A stretch of 64,000 nucleotides of DNA from Levilactobacillus acidifarinae DSM 19394 = JCM 15949 (GTDB lineage Bacteria; Bacillota; Bacilli; Lactobacillales; Lactobacillaceae). The stretch lies in contig NZ_AZDV01000009.1 in assembly GCF_001434835.1 (NCBI RefSeq), positions 1-64,000 on the forward strand. The letters are read 5' to 3'. The notes beneath the pieces are model-generated. The model searched no databases, was not told the origin of the DNA, and saw nothing but the letters and a program-made list of their open reading frames with translations. The position numbers and the translations under genes are program-made. Shown in pieces: positions 1 through 8,934 of this stretch; position 1 is the stretch's first letter; each line of letters starts with the position of its first letter.

Positions 1-51
1 CGAGAATTTCCTTCCTGTTTTTCTATAGAACTCGAGTTATGTCCCGAACTC
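1..51 (-). repeat. Dispersed intergenic repeat C, copy 1 (cut by window edge)
   Basis: Read on the minus strand, this stretch matches 60432-60482 at 49 of 51 positions by eye. It runs from GAGTTCGGGACATAACTC to an AAAAACAGGAAGGAAATT segment. In the complete copy that segment is the left arm of a terminator hairpin, so here the right arm should lie just outside the window. It sits directly downstream of xfp and probably supplies that gene's terminator. Confidence 0.85.
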
Positions 52-85
52 CTTTTCTGAGTTAAGTTAAAAGGTCAAAGAAGAA

Positions 86-2545
86 TTACTTCTTCAGTGG
101 CGTCCATTGCCACTTCGTGAATTCTTCGATATCGTGACCTTCGTCACGGGTAACCTTAAAGTGCTTAGCCAAGATTTCATCCATCTTAGCATCGAAGGCC
201 TTAGCGGCAGCTTCGTCAATCACACCCTTGTTCACTAAGACGCTAACGGCGTCCTTAGCTTGGTGGAACCGGTCAAGTTCGGAGTAGACCCGCATGTCGT
301 AAGCGGTGGTGATATCACCATCTTCACGGTAACCATGCACGTGTAAGCCTAAGTGTTGACGTTCGTAGAACATGGATTCGATCAAGTCTTCGTAACCGTG
401 GAAGCCAAAGACAACTGGCGTCCCGGATTCACCGAATAATGAGCTGAACTTGTCATCAGACAAGGCACGTTCGGCGTTCAATTGACCGTTCTTGTTTTGC
501 AGACGGCCTAATTCAACAACGTTCACGTAACGCATCTTAACGGCTGGGAAGGCATCGTTGATCAAGTGAAGAGCAGCCAAAGTTTCGATGGTTGGTTCTA
601 CACCGGCAGAAGCAAAGACGATATCAGCATCTTCGCCTTCGGCAACCGTAGAAGCCCAGTCGATAACCTTGATTCCTTCAGTAGCCAATTCTTCAGCTTC
701 ATCAATGGAGAACCATTGTTGACGAGGTTGCTTGGAAGCAACGATGTGGTTAACCTTTTGACGGTCCTTGAAGGCGCGGTCAAAGACGGCTAACAAGCTG
801 TTCCCATCGGCTGGCAGGTATTGGCGAACGAAGTCAGACTTCTTTTCAGCCAAGTGAGTTAAGATACCTGGATCTTGGTGGGTGTAACCGTTGTGGTCTT
901 GTTGGAATACAGTGGAAGTGGAAACCAGGTTCAATGATGGGTAATCATTGCGCCAGTCTTCAGCAGCCGCTTGGCGGATCCACTTGAAGTGCTGAGTGAT
1001 CATGGAGTCGACAACGCGCAAGAATGATTCGTAAGAAGTGAAGACCCCTTGACGACCAGTCAACGTGTAGGCTTCTAACCAACCTTCAGCTTGGTGTTCG
1101 GATAATTGGGCATCCAAGATTCGACCTTCTGGGGCTTCGTATTGGTCATTTGGTTCCTTGACCTTACTTTCCCATTGACGGTTCGTAATCTTGAACATTT
1201 CCCAAAGACGGTTGGACATGGTTTCGTCAGGGCCAAAGATCCGGAATGAAGATGGGTTCTTGGTAGCCACACCGGCGAAGAACGTTGATAAGACGTTCAT
1301 ATCCATGTTCCGGTTGCCGTCTGGTAAGTTCGTCCCACGGTTGCTTTCGTTGATGTCGTTAGCGTAAGACTTCCAGTCAGGTAAGTCTAATAATTCTGGC
1401 TTTTCGCCACGTGCACGGCCACCGTTAGCTAATGGGTTAGCAGCCATCCGCTTGTCGCCCTTAGGAGCGAAGTCAGCGACTTCTGCCTTCAAAGTCCCAT
1501 CCGTGTTGAATAATTCAGCTGGCTTGTATGAGTTCATCCAAGCTTCGAATTCTGGTAATTCATCCAACTTGTTTTGTGCTAAGCCAAGTGGAACTTGGTG
1601 CGCACGGAAGGAGTTTTCGATTGGTTCGCCGGCTGGGTTGTGCGTAGGACCGCCCCAACCCTTTGGCAAACGAGCCAGAACAACTGGCCATGGTGCAATC
1701 GTGCCATCTTCGTACTTGCCGTTTTCACGCGCATCCTTTTGGATTTGCTTGATGTCAGCAATGGCTTGGTCAAAGACTGCAGCAGCCTTTTCGTGGTAAG
1801 TCATGTAGTCATGGATATCATCGTTTTCGATGAACCGAGGTGACCAGCCTAACCCTTCGAAGAACTTCGTCAAATGTTCGTCGTCCATCCGAGAGAACAG
1901 AGTTGGGTTAGAAATCTTGAAGCCGTTTAAGTCAAGGATTGGTAAAACAGCACCGTCGTTCTTAGGGTTCAAGAACTTGATGGAGTTCCACGCCGTCATG
2001 GCTGGACCAGTTTCAACTTCCCCATCACCAACAACCGTAAAGGCAATTTGGTCTGGGTTATCTAAAACGGCACCAGTAGCGTGGGAGAGGGAGTAACCTA
2101 ATTCCCCACCTTCGTGAAGGGAACCTGGGGTTTGGGCAGTCATGTGAGAGCCAATACCACCTGGGAAGGAGAACCGCTTGTACAAACGGGACATCCCTTC
2201 AAGGTCTTGGGTGATTTCTGGGAAGGCATCCGTGTAAGTTCCGTCCAAGTAGGAGTTAGTTACCATTACTTGGCCACCGTGACCTGGGCCACCGATGTAG
2301 AACATGTTCAAGCCGTACTTGTTGATCAGACGGTTAGCGTGCGCGTACAGGAACGTTTGTCCTGAGATCGTACCCCAGTGTCCGATAGGCTTGACCTTAA
2401 CGTCATCCTTTTGGATTGGTGTGTTAGTAACTGAGAACAGTGGGTTGCTCTTGAGGAAAATCATCCCACCGGAGAGATAAGTCGTTGCGCGCCACCAGGC
2501 GTCAACTTTTTCCAAGTAAGACTTGGAATCGAAATCTACTGCCAT
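86..2545 (-). CDS. xfp: Xylulose-5-phosphate/fructose-6-phosphate phosphoketolase
   Basis: The 819-residue product has the usual phosphoketolase length. This thiamine-diphosphate enzyme splits xylulose 5-phosphate (some members also fructose 6-phosphate) with phosphate into acetyl phosphate and glyceraldehyde 3-phosphate, the key cytosolic step of heterofermentation. Visible family motifs are GGPGHGG near residue 85 and the cofactor-binding GDGEVETGP motif near residue 173. The ATG at 2543-2545 follows an AAGGAG ribosome site. A strong promoter lies about 85-110 bases upstream, so the gene is probably monocistronic. Substrate preference cannot be read from sequence. Family assignment is very secure. 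Confidence 0.97.
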   Translation of the reverse strand: MAVDFDSKSYLEKVDAWWRATTYLSGGMIFLKSNPLFSVTNTPIQKDDVKVKPIGHWGTISGQTFLYAHANRLINKYGLNMFYIGGPGHGGQVMVTNSYLDGTYTDAFPEITQDLEGMSRLYKRFSFPGGIGSHMTAQTPGSLHEGGELGYSLSHATGAVLDNPDQIAFTVVGDGEVETGPAMTAWNSIKFLNPKNDGAVLPILDLNGFKISNPTLFSRMDDEHLTKFFEGLGWSPRFIENDDIHDYMTYHEKAAAVFDQAIADIKQIQKDARENGKYEDGTIAPWPVVLARLPKGWGGPTHNPAGEPIENSFRAHQVPLGLAQNKLDELPEFEAWMNSYKPAELFNTDGTLKAEVADFAPKGDKRMAANPLANGGRARGEKPELLDLPDWKSYANDINESNRGTNLPDGNRNMDMNVLSTFFAGVATKNPSSFRIFGPDETMSNRLWEMFKITNRQWESKVKEPNDQYEAPEGRILDAQLSEHQAEGWLEAYTLTGRQGVFTSYESFLRVVDSMITQHFKWIRQAAAEDWRNDYPSLNLVSTSTVFQQDHNGYTHQDPGILTHLAEKKSDFVRQYLPADGNSLLAVFDRAFKDRQKVNHIVASKQPRQQWFSIDEAEELATEGIKVIDWASTVAEGEDADIVFASAGVEPTIETLAALHLINDAFPAVKMRYVNVVELGRLQNKNGQLNAERALSDDKFSSLFGESGTPVVFGFHGYEDLIESMFYERQHLGLHVHGYREDGDITTAYDMRVYSELDRFHQAKDAVSVLVNKGVIDEAAAKAFDAKMDEILAKHFKVTRDEGHDIEEFTKWQWTPLKK

Positions 2546-2629
2546 GAATTTACACTCCTTCGTCTGCTAGTTAACATCAATGTCGTCATGTTATCCGTAA
2601 ATCACATAACTTCTAATTTACATTCTTTT

Positions 2630-2657
2630 ATCATACGGAATTTTTGAGAAAAGTCAA
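2630..2657 (-). promoter_or_regulatory. Sigma-A promoter of xfp
   Basis: On the minus strand a TTGACT -35 box (2652-2657) is separated by 16 bases from a TATGAT -10 box (2630-2635). It lies about 85 bases upstream of the xfp ATG. It is one of the best promoter matches in the window, in keeping with the high expression expected of phosphoketolase. Confidence 0.8.
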
Positions 2658-2950
2658 CTACTTTGCAAATTGATACGGTCCAATTTTAAATGATGGTGGC
2701 CCCCATTCAAAACTTGTCCTTTCCCGGACGGTCGCGTTAAACGGCCGTCCGGCGCCGCTTACTGGCCATTTAATTCGTCTTTTCTGGCGTCACTGGGCGC
2801 CCAATTTAGCGGTCGTTCCCCAGATTATTTTTTAGTTAAGGGGTGCCGCCAACCGTTTACAGTATCTTTATATCATAGTTCAATGATTAAACCAAAAGGA
2901 AGCGCTTAGAATTATCTTTATGACGCAAGTAATCCCGGCATTTCAACCCA

Positions 2951-2979
2951 AAAAGGACGCTCCCGTGAGCGTCCTTAAC
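2951..2979 (-). terminator. Rho-independent terminator after gntR
   Basis: On the minus strand the stem GGACGCTC / GAGCGTCC is followed by TTTTT, immediately after the gntR stop codon. It separates gntR from xfp. Confidence 0.9.
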
Positions 2980-2982
2980 TGG

Positions 2983-3711
2983 TTAGTCTTCGTTTAGGTC
3001 GACGAAGGTCCCATACTTTAAGTATTTATAGTGTAAGTGCATGTTTGAGACCTCAAACGGCGTCCCGTCATCCATGAAGAAGATTCCCTCCATCACACCA
3101 ACGGGTTCGGTCTCGGTCAGGTTTAACAATTGCTGATCCTCTTGACTCGATGGTTGGGCCCGAATCGACAGGAAAGATTTCGTCACGGACTGGTCCTGCG
3201 TCTCCTGCAGGTAGTTAAAAATCGACCGTTGAACCACTGCGGGCGTGAGGGCCGGCAAAATTTTGATGGGAATGTACCCCGTCTCAATAATGACGGGCTG
3301 GTCGTTAAACAGCCGCAGGCGCTTGATGCGATAAACAAACTCCGCATCGTTTAAAAATAGTTCCTGTTGAATTTCCGGACTCGCCGGCACCACCCGGTAA
3401 TCGAGTAGCCGGCTTTGCGGTTGCTCACCGTCTACCTGAAAACTATCCGTAATCCCCAGGTTCTTCCCCTCGTAACGAAAGGCCGATTGATCCTTTAAGT
3501 ATAACGGATTGATGAACGTCCCGGAGCCGCGCTTCTTGAAGATGATTCCTTGGTCTACCAGCACGCCCATGGCGCGTTTGATGGTACTCCGGCTCACCTG
3601 GTAACTCTCGCTCAGACTTCGCTCGTCCGGTAATTTCTTGGTGGTAAATTCCCCGCGGCGAATTCGTTTTTTGATATCGTGCATAACGTTTCGATAAACT
3701 AAATCTGGCAT
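2983..3711 (-). CDS. GntR/HutC-family transcriptional regulator
   Basis: The 242-residue protein has an N-terminal winged helix (about residues 1-70; LPDERSLSESYQVSRSTIKR recognition region) and a C-terminal UTRA-type effector domain (about 90-235). Relatives bind sugar phosphates or other small metabolites and repress neighbouring operons. The ATG follows a GGAGAG site, and its own promoter shows an extended -10 (TGGTATACT) near 3755. No transport or catabolic operon is adjacent; xfp downstream has its own promoter and is cut off by a terminator. The target is therefore unknown: it could regulate xfp or a distant operon. Confidence 0.88.
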   Translation of the reverse strand: MPDLVYRNVMHDIKKRIRRGEFTTKKLPDERSLSESYQVSRSTIKRAMGVLVDQGIIFKKRGSGTFINPLYLKDQSAFRYEGKNLGITDSFQVDGEQPQSRLLDYRVVPASPEIQQELFLNDAEFVYRIKRLRLFNDQPVIIETGYIPIKILPALTPAVVQRSIFNYLQETQDQSVTKSFLSIRAQPSSQEDQQLLNLTETEPVGVMEGIFFMDDGTPFEVSNMHLHYKYLKYGTFVDLNED

Positions 3712-3816
3712 TCGTGACTCTCCTCAGGGCTTTGCGTCAATTTCCATCCCGATAGTATACCAGAGTTTAGGGTCCCGGAGCATCTTTTTATTGGCCAACC
3801 TTTTCTTGTCCGCCAA

Positions 3817-4170
3817 CTAAACACCCCGCAGATACCCCCGCCAAATCCAGCCACTATGCTGACCATCCTGACTTTTGACGTGATAATAAATGGCCGTGGT
3901 GTGCCGATAGCGATCCGTCACCTTCTGGTGCGCATCCGTGACCCAAACGGTGCGTTGGGCCCGGCGATGCGTGGCGTAGCGGACCCGAAAGTGGCGGGAA
4001 TACCGTGCATCTCGGGTGACGTGATACCGGTGTGGCCCCATCTTCTGTCGCCAGACCACCTTAACTGAATGTGCGCGACGGGCCGAATAATGATCCGCCG
4101 AGGCCGTGGGCATGGTCAGACCGACGCCGACCATTAAAAGCCCGATGATCCCCATTTGGCTAACTTTCAT
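3817..4170 (-). CDS. Small secreted basic protein of unknown function
   Basis: The 117-residue product starts with a signal peptide (hydrophobic residues 7-22, cleavage likely near TASA-DHYS). The mature part is strongly basic and rich in Arg, His and Tyr. The C-terminus (YHVKSQDGQHSGWIWRGYL) resembles the GW/SH3-like tails of lactobacillar surface proteins, suggesting cell-wall association. The ATG is preceded by AGGAGG. No catalytic motif is seen. It may be a stand-alone wall-binding module. Function is not assignable. Confidence 0.7.
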   Translation of the reverse strand: MKVSQMGIIGLLMVGVGLTMPTASADHYSARRAHSVKVVWRQKMGPHRYHVTRDARYSRHFRVRYATHRRAQRTVWVTDAHQKVTDRYRHTTAIYYHVKSQDGQHSGWIWRGYLRGV

Positions 4171-4335
4171 CCGTTAGACCTCCTACTCCTCGTGCCAGTT
4201 TGCGGTCACTTCGTCCCCCGACGATTCCCAAACCAGCTCAACTGCTAAACAGTCCCCTCAGTTGATTCATGTCAACTCTGAACTGAGTGTATCACGAACA
4301 AGTTAAGTCGGGGTTAAGAAAACGCTCAACCAAAC

Positions 4336-4360
4336 AAAAAGGCGGCCCCATCAGACCACC
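4336..4360 (-). terminator. Terminator after the small membrane protein gene
   Basis: On the minus strand GGTGGTC pairs, with G-U pairs, with GGGGCCGCC and is followed by TTTTTG. It begins a few bases beyond the stop codon at 4366. Confidence 0.75.
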
Positions 4361-4365
4361 CTGAC

Positions 4366-4719
4366 CTAAAACAAGGTTAAAACAATGCCAACGATAATCA
4401 ACCCAAAACCCGTCAGAAAGCTGAACCGGGCACCGGGAGAGACTCGAATCGGCGAATTTTTCACCGTGGCGACGTCGTGCACGTCAACTTTTTCACCGGG
4501 CAAGGGGTCCTGCCCCTTCTTACGCCGGTGCCGCCACCCCGTAAATAGGTGTCCCCGTGCCAGGACCAGTACGGCACCAACCACCACTAGGGCTAACCCC
4601 AGCATAAAGAGTAAATTACCAATAACCATCAACTGCATCCCCAAAATATGGGCGACTAGGCCGATCAGCACACTCGCGCCAATGACGCCGGTTCCCCAGC
4701 GTTGCCAATTTTGTTGCAT
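4366..4719 (-). CDS. Small integral membrane protein, function unknown
   Basis: The 117-residue product has three predicted membrane segments: two close together near the N-terminus (about residues 10-55) and one at the C-terminus (about 95-117). Between them lies a charged loop with RHRRKKGQD. The architecture resembles DUF3899-type Firmicutes proteins, but that is only a suggestion. The start is the ATG at 4717-4719, which follows AAAGGAGG; an upstream in-frame ATG at 4767 would place the first codons inside a terminator hairpin. Function is unknown. Confidence 0.72.
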   Translation of the reverse strand: MQQNWQRWGTGVIGASVLIGLVAHILGMQLMVIGNLLFMLGLALVVVGAVLVLARGHLFTGWRHRRKKGQDPLPGEKVDVHDVATVKNSPIRVSPGARFSFLTGFGLIIVGIVLTLF

Positions 4720-4741
4720 GCCGCTCGCCTCCTTTTTTGAG

Positions 4742-4776
4742 AAAAAGAGCTTGGGAACGCGCCCCAAACTCTTTTT
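4742..4776. terminator. Bidirectional terminator hairpin
   Basis: AAAAAGAG-TTGGG / CCCAA-CTCTTTTT reads as a terminator on both strands. On the minus strand it ends transcription coming from prs and insulates the small membrane protein gene. Confidence 0.8.
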
Positions 4777-4800
4777 AATTTGAATTTTGTATTAATGGTG

Positions 4801-4853
4801 CTGTGTAACCCCAGCGATTGGGGCTACTACACGGTGTCTTTACTGTTACACAG
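4801..4853. repeat. Inverted repeat between prs and the membrane protein gene
   Basis: Nine-base arms CTGTGTAAC (4801-4809) and GTTACACAG (4845-4853) enclose a second small dyad (CCCCA / TGGGG). A further imperfect hairpin lies at about 4889-4935 (ATTAGCC / GGCTAAT core). No coding potential was seen between 4777 and 4981. The structures could be mRNA 3' structure or the remnant of a small mobile repeat. Confidence 0.5.
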
Positions 4854-4981
4854 TCGAAACGTGCTTACTAGGGGCACCGGGTTCCGCTTAACCCCATTTC
4901 AGCAATTAGCCAAGCCCAGGCTAATCACCGAAATGACGTTAATGCTCACCCGCTGACCGCCCCTGGACGCACTCTTTGCTA

Positions 4982-5962
4982 CTATTGTTCGCGGCTGCGG
5001 AAACGGTTCTTGAACAACGGACTGACCGGCCGGTTTTCGTTGATTCGCTTAATAGCTTGCCCAATCAGCGGTCCTACCGAAATCTGTTCGATCTTTTCAA
5101 TTTGCTTGTCTGCCGTCAATTGGATGGAATCCGTGACCACTAACTTCTTGATTGGCGATTGCTTGATCCGTTCGATCGCCGGACCCGACAGAACCGGGTG
5201 CGTACAACTAGCGTACACTTCCAGCGCGCCGGCCTCCATCAAGGCCTTTGAACCTAACGTAATCGTCCCGGCCGTATCGATCATGTCGTCGATCATGATA
5301 CAGCGCTTGCCCTTAACGTCCCCAATGATGTTCATGATTTCGGCCACGTTGGCCCGCGGCCGCCGCTTATCGATAATCGCAATTGGGGCCTTCAAGAATT
5401 CCGCCAAGGCCCGCGCCCGGGTAACCCCACCATGATCGGGGGAAACCACGACGGCGTCCTCGGCTAAACCATTACGCAAGAAGTAGTCCGCCAATAATGG
5501 CGCACCCATCAAGTGGTCCACGGGGACGTCGAAGAACCCTTGGATTTGTGCCGCGTGCAAGTCTAACGCTAAGACCCGCGTGACCCCCGCCGTTTGGAGC
5601 ATGTTCGCCACCAACTTGGCCGTGATGGGTTCGCGAGACCGGGCTTTCCGGTCTTGCCGCGCGTAACCGTAGTACGGAATGACCACGTTGATGGTGGCCG
5701 CACTGGCCCGTCGTAAGGCATCAATCATGATCAACAGTTCCATCAAGTTGTCATTTACCGGTGCCGACGTCGATTGAATCACGTACACGTGACATCCCCG
5801 GACACTTTGTTCAATGTTGATGCGAATTTCACCATCACTAAACCGGTCCACAGAAGTTTTTCCTAATTCGACACCCACTTCGTCAGCGATTTTTTGAGCC
5901 AACGGTTTGTTCGAATTTAACGCAAAAATCTTTAATTTAGGATCGAAATATTGCGTAGCCAT
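4982..5962 (-). CDS. prs: Ribose-phosphate pyrophosphokinase (PRPP synthase)
   Basis: This cytosolic enzyme transfers pyrophosphate from ATP to ribose 5-phosphate to make PRPP, the precursor of purines, pyrimidines, NAD, His and Trp. The 326-residue length is typical. Recognisable motifs are FSDGEIRI near residue 43, the catalytic/metal loop [11 protein letters not shown] near 130, and the PRPP-binding loop [10 protein letters not shown] near 220. The ATG at 5960-5962 follows GGAGG; a TTG four codons earlier overlaps that ribosome site and is rejected. It is last in purR-glmU-prs, about 84 bases after glmU. As PRPP is the effector of PurR, the linkage makes regulatory sense. Confidence 0.97.
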   Translation of the reverse strand: MATQYFDPKLKIFALNSNKPLAQKIADEVGVELGKTSVDRFSDGEIRINIEQSVRGCHVYVIQSTSAPVNDNLMELLIMIDALRRASAATINVVIPYYGYARQDRKARSREPITAKLVANMLQTAGVTRVLALDLHAAQIQGFFDVPVDHLMGAPLLADYFLRNGLAEDAVVVSPDHGGVTRARALAEFLKAPIAIIDKRRPRANVAEIMNIIGDVKGKRCIMIDDMIDTAGTITLGSKALMEAGALEVYASCTHPVLSGPAIERIKQSPIKKLVVTDSIQLTADKQIEKIEQISVGPLIGQAIKRINENRPVSPLFKNRFRSREQ

Positions 5963-6046
5963 AATTTCCTCCAATAGCCAAAGCTGCCTGAATTACTACC
6001 ATAATTTTAGATTATCCCGTGCTAAAACACAAGAATATCTCCGCGG

Positions 6047-7426
6047 TTATTCTTCGCCGCGGTATGGAAGTTTTTGATAATAGTTCGGTTTGTTCGTTTG
6101 TCGTTGCCGAGCAATCGCCATGTCGTACTGGTTCACGGCGTCGGTAATCGTCGAACCCGCCGCGATGAAACTGTGGTCGGCCACGTCTAATGGGGCAACC
6201 AGGTTCGAGTTTGACCCGATGAAGGCATCGTCACCCACGACCGTTTCGTGCTTATTCTTACCATCGTAGTTAACGAAGACCACGCCGCAACCCACGTTGA
6301 TATGCTTACCTAATTTGGCGTTCCCCACGTAAGTCAGATGACCCACCTTGGTGCCTTCACCAATTGTCGCCTTCTTGACTTCCACAAAGTTCCCCAGGTG
6401 AACCTTAGGGCCGATGTGGGATTCTGGGCGTAAATGGCTGTTCGGGCCGATATTTGACCCACTGGCCATGTCGGAGTCTTCCAATAAGGAGGACGTAACC
6501 GTCACGTGGTCCGCTAAAGTGGCGTTGCGCAGTTCGGAGTGCGCCCCAATATAGCAATCATCGCCAATGACCGTCTTTCCCTTCAACAAGACTCCGGGTT
6601 CGATGATCGTGTCGGCCCCGATCTTCACGCCGGCATCAATGTAGGTGGTTTCTGGATCGATCAACGTCACACCGTCTTGCATGTGTTGCTTGTTGATCCG
6701 TTCGCGCATGATCTTGGTCGCAGCGGCCAAAGCCACGCGGTCGTTAACCCCCATGGATTCGTCAAAATTACTCATCCGGTAGGCGCCGACGATGTCCCCC
6801 TGTTGCTTCAAGATTTCGATCACGTCGGTCAGGTAATATTCCCCCTGAGCGTTGTCGTTAGAGATTTCGTGCAACGCCTTGAAGAGCTTTTGGTTATCAA
6901 ACACGTAAACTCCGGTGTTGATTTCGTGAATTTCTTGTTCCTCAGAGTTGGCGTCCTTTTGTTCCACAATCTTTTCAACGATGCCGATGTTGTTGCGGAC
7001 GATTCGCCCGTAACCGGTTGGGTCTGGCGCCTTGGACGTCAGAATCGTGGCCGCAGCGTGCTTAGCTTCGTGGTAGGCAAATAAATCTTCAAACGTTTGG
7101 GCTCGGAATAACGGCGTATCCCCACTAACGATTAACGTCGTGCCCTGTTCGTCCTTTAAGATGGGTTCGGTTTGTAAAACCGCGTGGCCCGTGCCCAATT
7201 GCTTGGCCTGTAAGACGTACTGGGTCCGGTCACCTAACGTGGCTTTAACCTCGTCGGCACCGTAACCGACCACCGTGACGACCTGGTCCATATGCGTCTT
7301 CTCCACTTGGGTCAGCACGTGATCGACCATGGCTTTCCCGCAAACGCGATGCAAGACCTTATACAACTTCGACTTCATCCGGGTCCCCTTGCCGGCTGCC
7401 AGAATGATTGTATTTCTCGTACTCAT
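6047..7426 (-). CDS. glmU: Bifunctional GlmU (GlcNAc-1-P uridyltransferase / GlcN-1-P acetyltransferase)
   Basis: The 459-residue protein makes UDP-GlcNAc for peptidoglycan and teichoic acids. The N-terminal nucleotidyltransferase (about residues 1-230) begins with the signature [11 protein letters not shown]. The C-terminal half (about 250-450) is a left-handed beta helix of hexapeptide repeats holding the acetyltransferase site. The ATG follows AGGAGA. It starts 12 bases after the purR stop and is co-transcribed with purR and prs, the same arrangement as in Bacillus subtilis without the intervening genes. Assignment is secure. Confidence 0.97.
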   Translation of the reverse strand: MSTRNTIILAAGKGTRMKSKLYKVLHRVCGKAMVDHVLTQVEKTHMDQVVTVVGYGADEVKATLGDRTQYVLQAKQLGTGHAVLQTEPILKDEQGTTLIVSGDTPLFRAQTFEDLFAYHEAKHAAATILTSKAPDPTGYGRIVRNNIGIVEKIVEQKDANSEEQEIHEINTGVYVFDNQKLFKALHEISNDNAQGEYYLTDVIEILKQQGDIVGAYRMSNFDESMGVNDRVALAAATKIMRERINKQHMQDGVTLIDPETTYIDAGVKIGADTIIEPGVLLKGKTVIGDDCYIGAHSELRNATLADHVTVTSSLLEDSDMASGSNIGPNSHLRPESHIGPKVHLGNFVEVKKATIGEGTKVGHLTYVGNAKLGKHINVGCGVVFVNYDGKNKHETVVGDDAFIGSNSNLVAPLDVADHSFIAAGSTITDAVNQYDMAIARQRQTNKPNYYQKLPYRGEE

Positions 7427-7438
7427 GTCTACTATCTC

Positions 7439-8278
7439 CTATTTTTGTGGATTATTTTCTTCGCCAAAGATCTGCGTGAGGTAGTTCCCCGGCGTGACGC
7501 GAATTTCATCATCTTGTGCTTGAACCTTAACCAACGACGTGTACTTCGACACTGGTCGTTGACCGTCAAAGTCACCTCCCGCAAACACGGCAACCCCGGC
7601 CAGTTGGGAGTCGAACTCATCGACCAAGGACCGTAGTCCCCCAACCGTGCCGCCGCCCTTCATGTAGTCGTCGACGATTAACACGCGCGATCCGGGCTTC
7701 ACACTGCGCTTGGAGAGCGCCATGCGTTCGATACGCTTGGTCGACCCAGAAACGTAGTTGACACTGACCGTGGAGCCTTCCGTAATTTGCGAATCATGCC
7801 GCACAATCACGAACGGGACGTTCAGGTAGTTGGCCACGCTTTGGGCTAACGGAATCCCCTTAGTGGCGACCGTGACCACCACGTCCACGGTTTGATTCAG
7901 GTATTGAGTGGCGAGAATCCGCCCAATTTGCCGAAGAGCGGCTGGCCGACCTAAGATGTCGGACATATAAACGTAACCCCCGGGTAAGTAACGGTCCGCA
8001 GCGGACAACTCATCAATCATGTCGCCCACGAACTGTTCGGCTTCTTCCCGTAAAATATAGGGAATGAACCGGGCCCCACCAGCGGCACCGGGCACCGTTT
8101 CCAGTAATCCCGTGCCACGCGTCTGGAAGGTCCGCTTTAAAATGGTTAAATCTTCACTGATAGAAGACTTCGCTGACTCATAACGCGACGCAAAAAACGT
8201 CAGGGAAACCAGTTGATGCGGGCGTTCCAATAAGTAGCGGGTCATATCGACCAACCGGTCACTTCTTCTGACTTTCAA
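7439..8278 (-). CDS. purR: Purine operon repressor PurR
   Basis: The 279-residue protein matches Bacillus-type PurR: an N-terminal winged helix (about 1-75) and a PRTase-fold effector domain (about 80-275). The PRPP-binding motif VLIVDDYMKGGGT lies near residue 200. The family represses purine biosynthesis and PRPP relieves repression. I chose the TTG at 8276-8278, because MKVRRSDRL then aligns with the conserved family N-terminus and GAGGTG lies six bases upstream; the in-frame GTG three codons earlier is inside that ribosome site. It leads purR-glmU-prs. PurBox-like sequences upstream suggest autoregulation. Confidence 0.95.
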   Translation of the reverse strand: MKVRRSDRLVDMTRYLLERPHQLVSLTFFASRYESAKSSISEDLTILKRTFQTRGTGLLETVPGAAGGARFIPYILREEAEQFVGDMIDELSAADRYLPGGYVYMSDILGRPAALRQIGRILATQYLNQTVDVVVTVATKGIPLAQSVANYLNVPFVIVRHDSQITEGSTVSVNYVSGSTKRIERMALSKRSVKPGSRVLIVDDYMKGGGTVGGLRSLVDEFDSQLAGVAVFAGGDFDGQRPVSKYTSLVKVQAQDDEIRVTPGNYLTQIFGEENNPQK

Positions 8279-8332
8279 CCTATTCACCTCAATTGTTTTC
8301 TTTAGGACTAATTGTATGCTTCATTTTAGCAT

Positions 8333-8347
8333 AAATGTTCGGGTTTT
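8333..8347 (-). promoter_or_regulatory. Candidate PurBox overlapping the purR promoter
   Basis: On the minus strand AAAACCCGAACATTT carries the CCGAAC core and one mismatch to the PurBox consensus AWWWCCGAACWWT. It lies directly upstream of the TGCTAAAAT extended -10. A second, weaker core (AAGCCCGAACACC, 8406-8418) lies in the opposite orientation about 70 bases away. PurR autoregulation is inferred. Confidence 0.5.
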
Positions 8348-8512
8348 TCGTGACATTTCCGTGAGAAATCCAACTTTGTGGGAGAACTTAGTGCAACTTT
8401 CAGTTAAGCCCGAACACCATTCCCCGTTTATTGGCGCAAATGGTAGCGCTTTGCTTAAATATGAAATATTTTATATACAGACGCTACCCGAAGTCCCCAG
8501 GTCATCGTTTTC

Positions 8513-8675
8513 AGCGCTTCCGGACCAGTCAGAAATGGGCTGGAACGGGGTGGGCACGGCTTCAAGCCTCCCAAACCGAGTCTTGAAGACCGACCTTTAT
8601 CTAGGCCGGTAAAAAACACCGACCAAGATAAATTTCACCCCTGAGCCCATTTCTGACTGCCCCTCCAGCTCACAC
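8513..8675 (-). repeat. Dispersed intergenic repeat A, copy 1 (inverted)
   Basis: This copy is the reverse complement of the repeats at 26612-26774 and 32686-32848. It carries terminal inverted repeats around CAGTCAGAAATGGGCT, a GTGTGAGCTGGAGGG outer motif and an internal GGCCGGT / ACCGACC hairpin. The element is non-coding and contains no transposase. Confidence 0.88.
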
Positions 8676-8768
8676 TAGTCTTAATGGCAACTCGGCCTGT
8701 TCTTAAAGTCGATAACCCTAACATAGTCGTTCCAACCAGTAAATTAGCGTAAACCCGGTCCTAACTAA

Positions 8769-8814
8769 AAAAACTGACCCCCACGTTGTCCAAAATCAGC
8801 GTGAGGATCAGTTT
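8769..8814 (-). terminator. Rho-independent terminator of pox
   Basis: On the minus strand AAACTGATCCTCACG pairs with CGTGGGGGTCAGTTT and is followed by a T-run. It lies downstream of pox. Confidence 0.88.
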
Positions 8815-8870
8815 AAAGTTTAAATGATGTATAACGTCTTTGCCGCTTAACCATTTTTTAGTTCAAACCA

Positions 8871-8900
8871 CCAGTGTACAACTTGGAGGCGACCTAGCCT
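8871..8900 (+). repeat. Short repeat B, copy 1
   Basis: CAGTGTACAACTTGGAGGCG followed by ACCTAG closely matches 23220-23240 and 51377-51399. All three lie in intergenic DNA beyond the 3' end of a minus-strand gene or operon. Confidence 0.65.
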
Positions 8901-8934
8901 ATTCCAACTAAAACGACGTGTATCTAAACTAAGC

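Larger units (their letters stand above)
2546..2982. other. Intergenic region between gntR and xfp
   Basis: No gene was found here. The region holds the xfp promoter (2630-2657) and untranslated leader, the gntR terminator (2951-2979), and a GC-rich inverted repeat at 2724-2752 (CCGGACGG / CCGTCCGG) with no T-run behind it. A weak cre-like AGGAAGCGCTTAGA near 2895 misses two conserved positions and is about 350 bases from xfp. Confidence 0.6.
8279..8934. other. Intergenic region upstream of purR and downstream of pox
   Basis: No convincing gene is present. Reading from left: the purR promoter with extended -10 (TGCTAAAAT on the minus strand, 8323-8331) and PurBox-like sites; repeat A copy 1 (8513-8675); the pox terminator (8769-8814); and repeat B copy 1 (8871-8900). 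A short frame at 8316-8612 runs through the repeat and has no ribosome site. Confidence 0.7.

Noticed and set aside
2890-2908. cre site upstream of xfp
   Set aside because: AGGAAGCGCTTAGA misses two conserved bases and lies about 350 bases from xfp, beyond its promoter.
4720-4767. Longer start for the small membrane protein
   Set aside because: The added codons overlap a terminator hairpin and lack a ribosome site; AAAGGAGG precedes the ATG at 4719.
8316-8612. 98-residue plus-strand frame before pox
   Set aside because: It runs through repeat A, has no ribosome site and no recognisable product.
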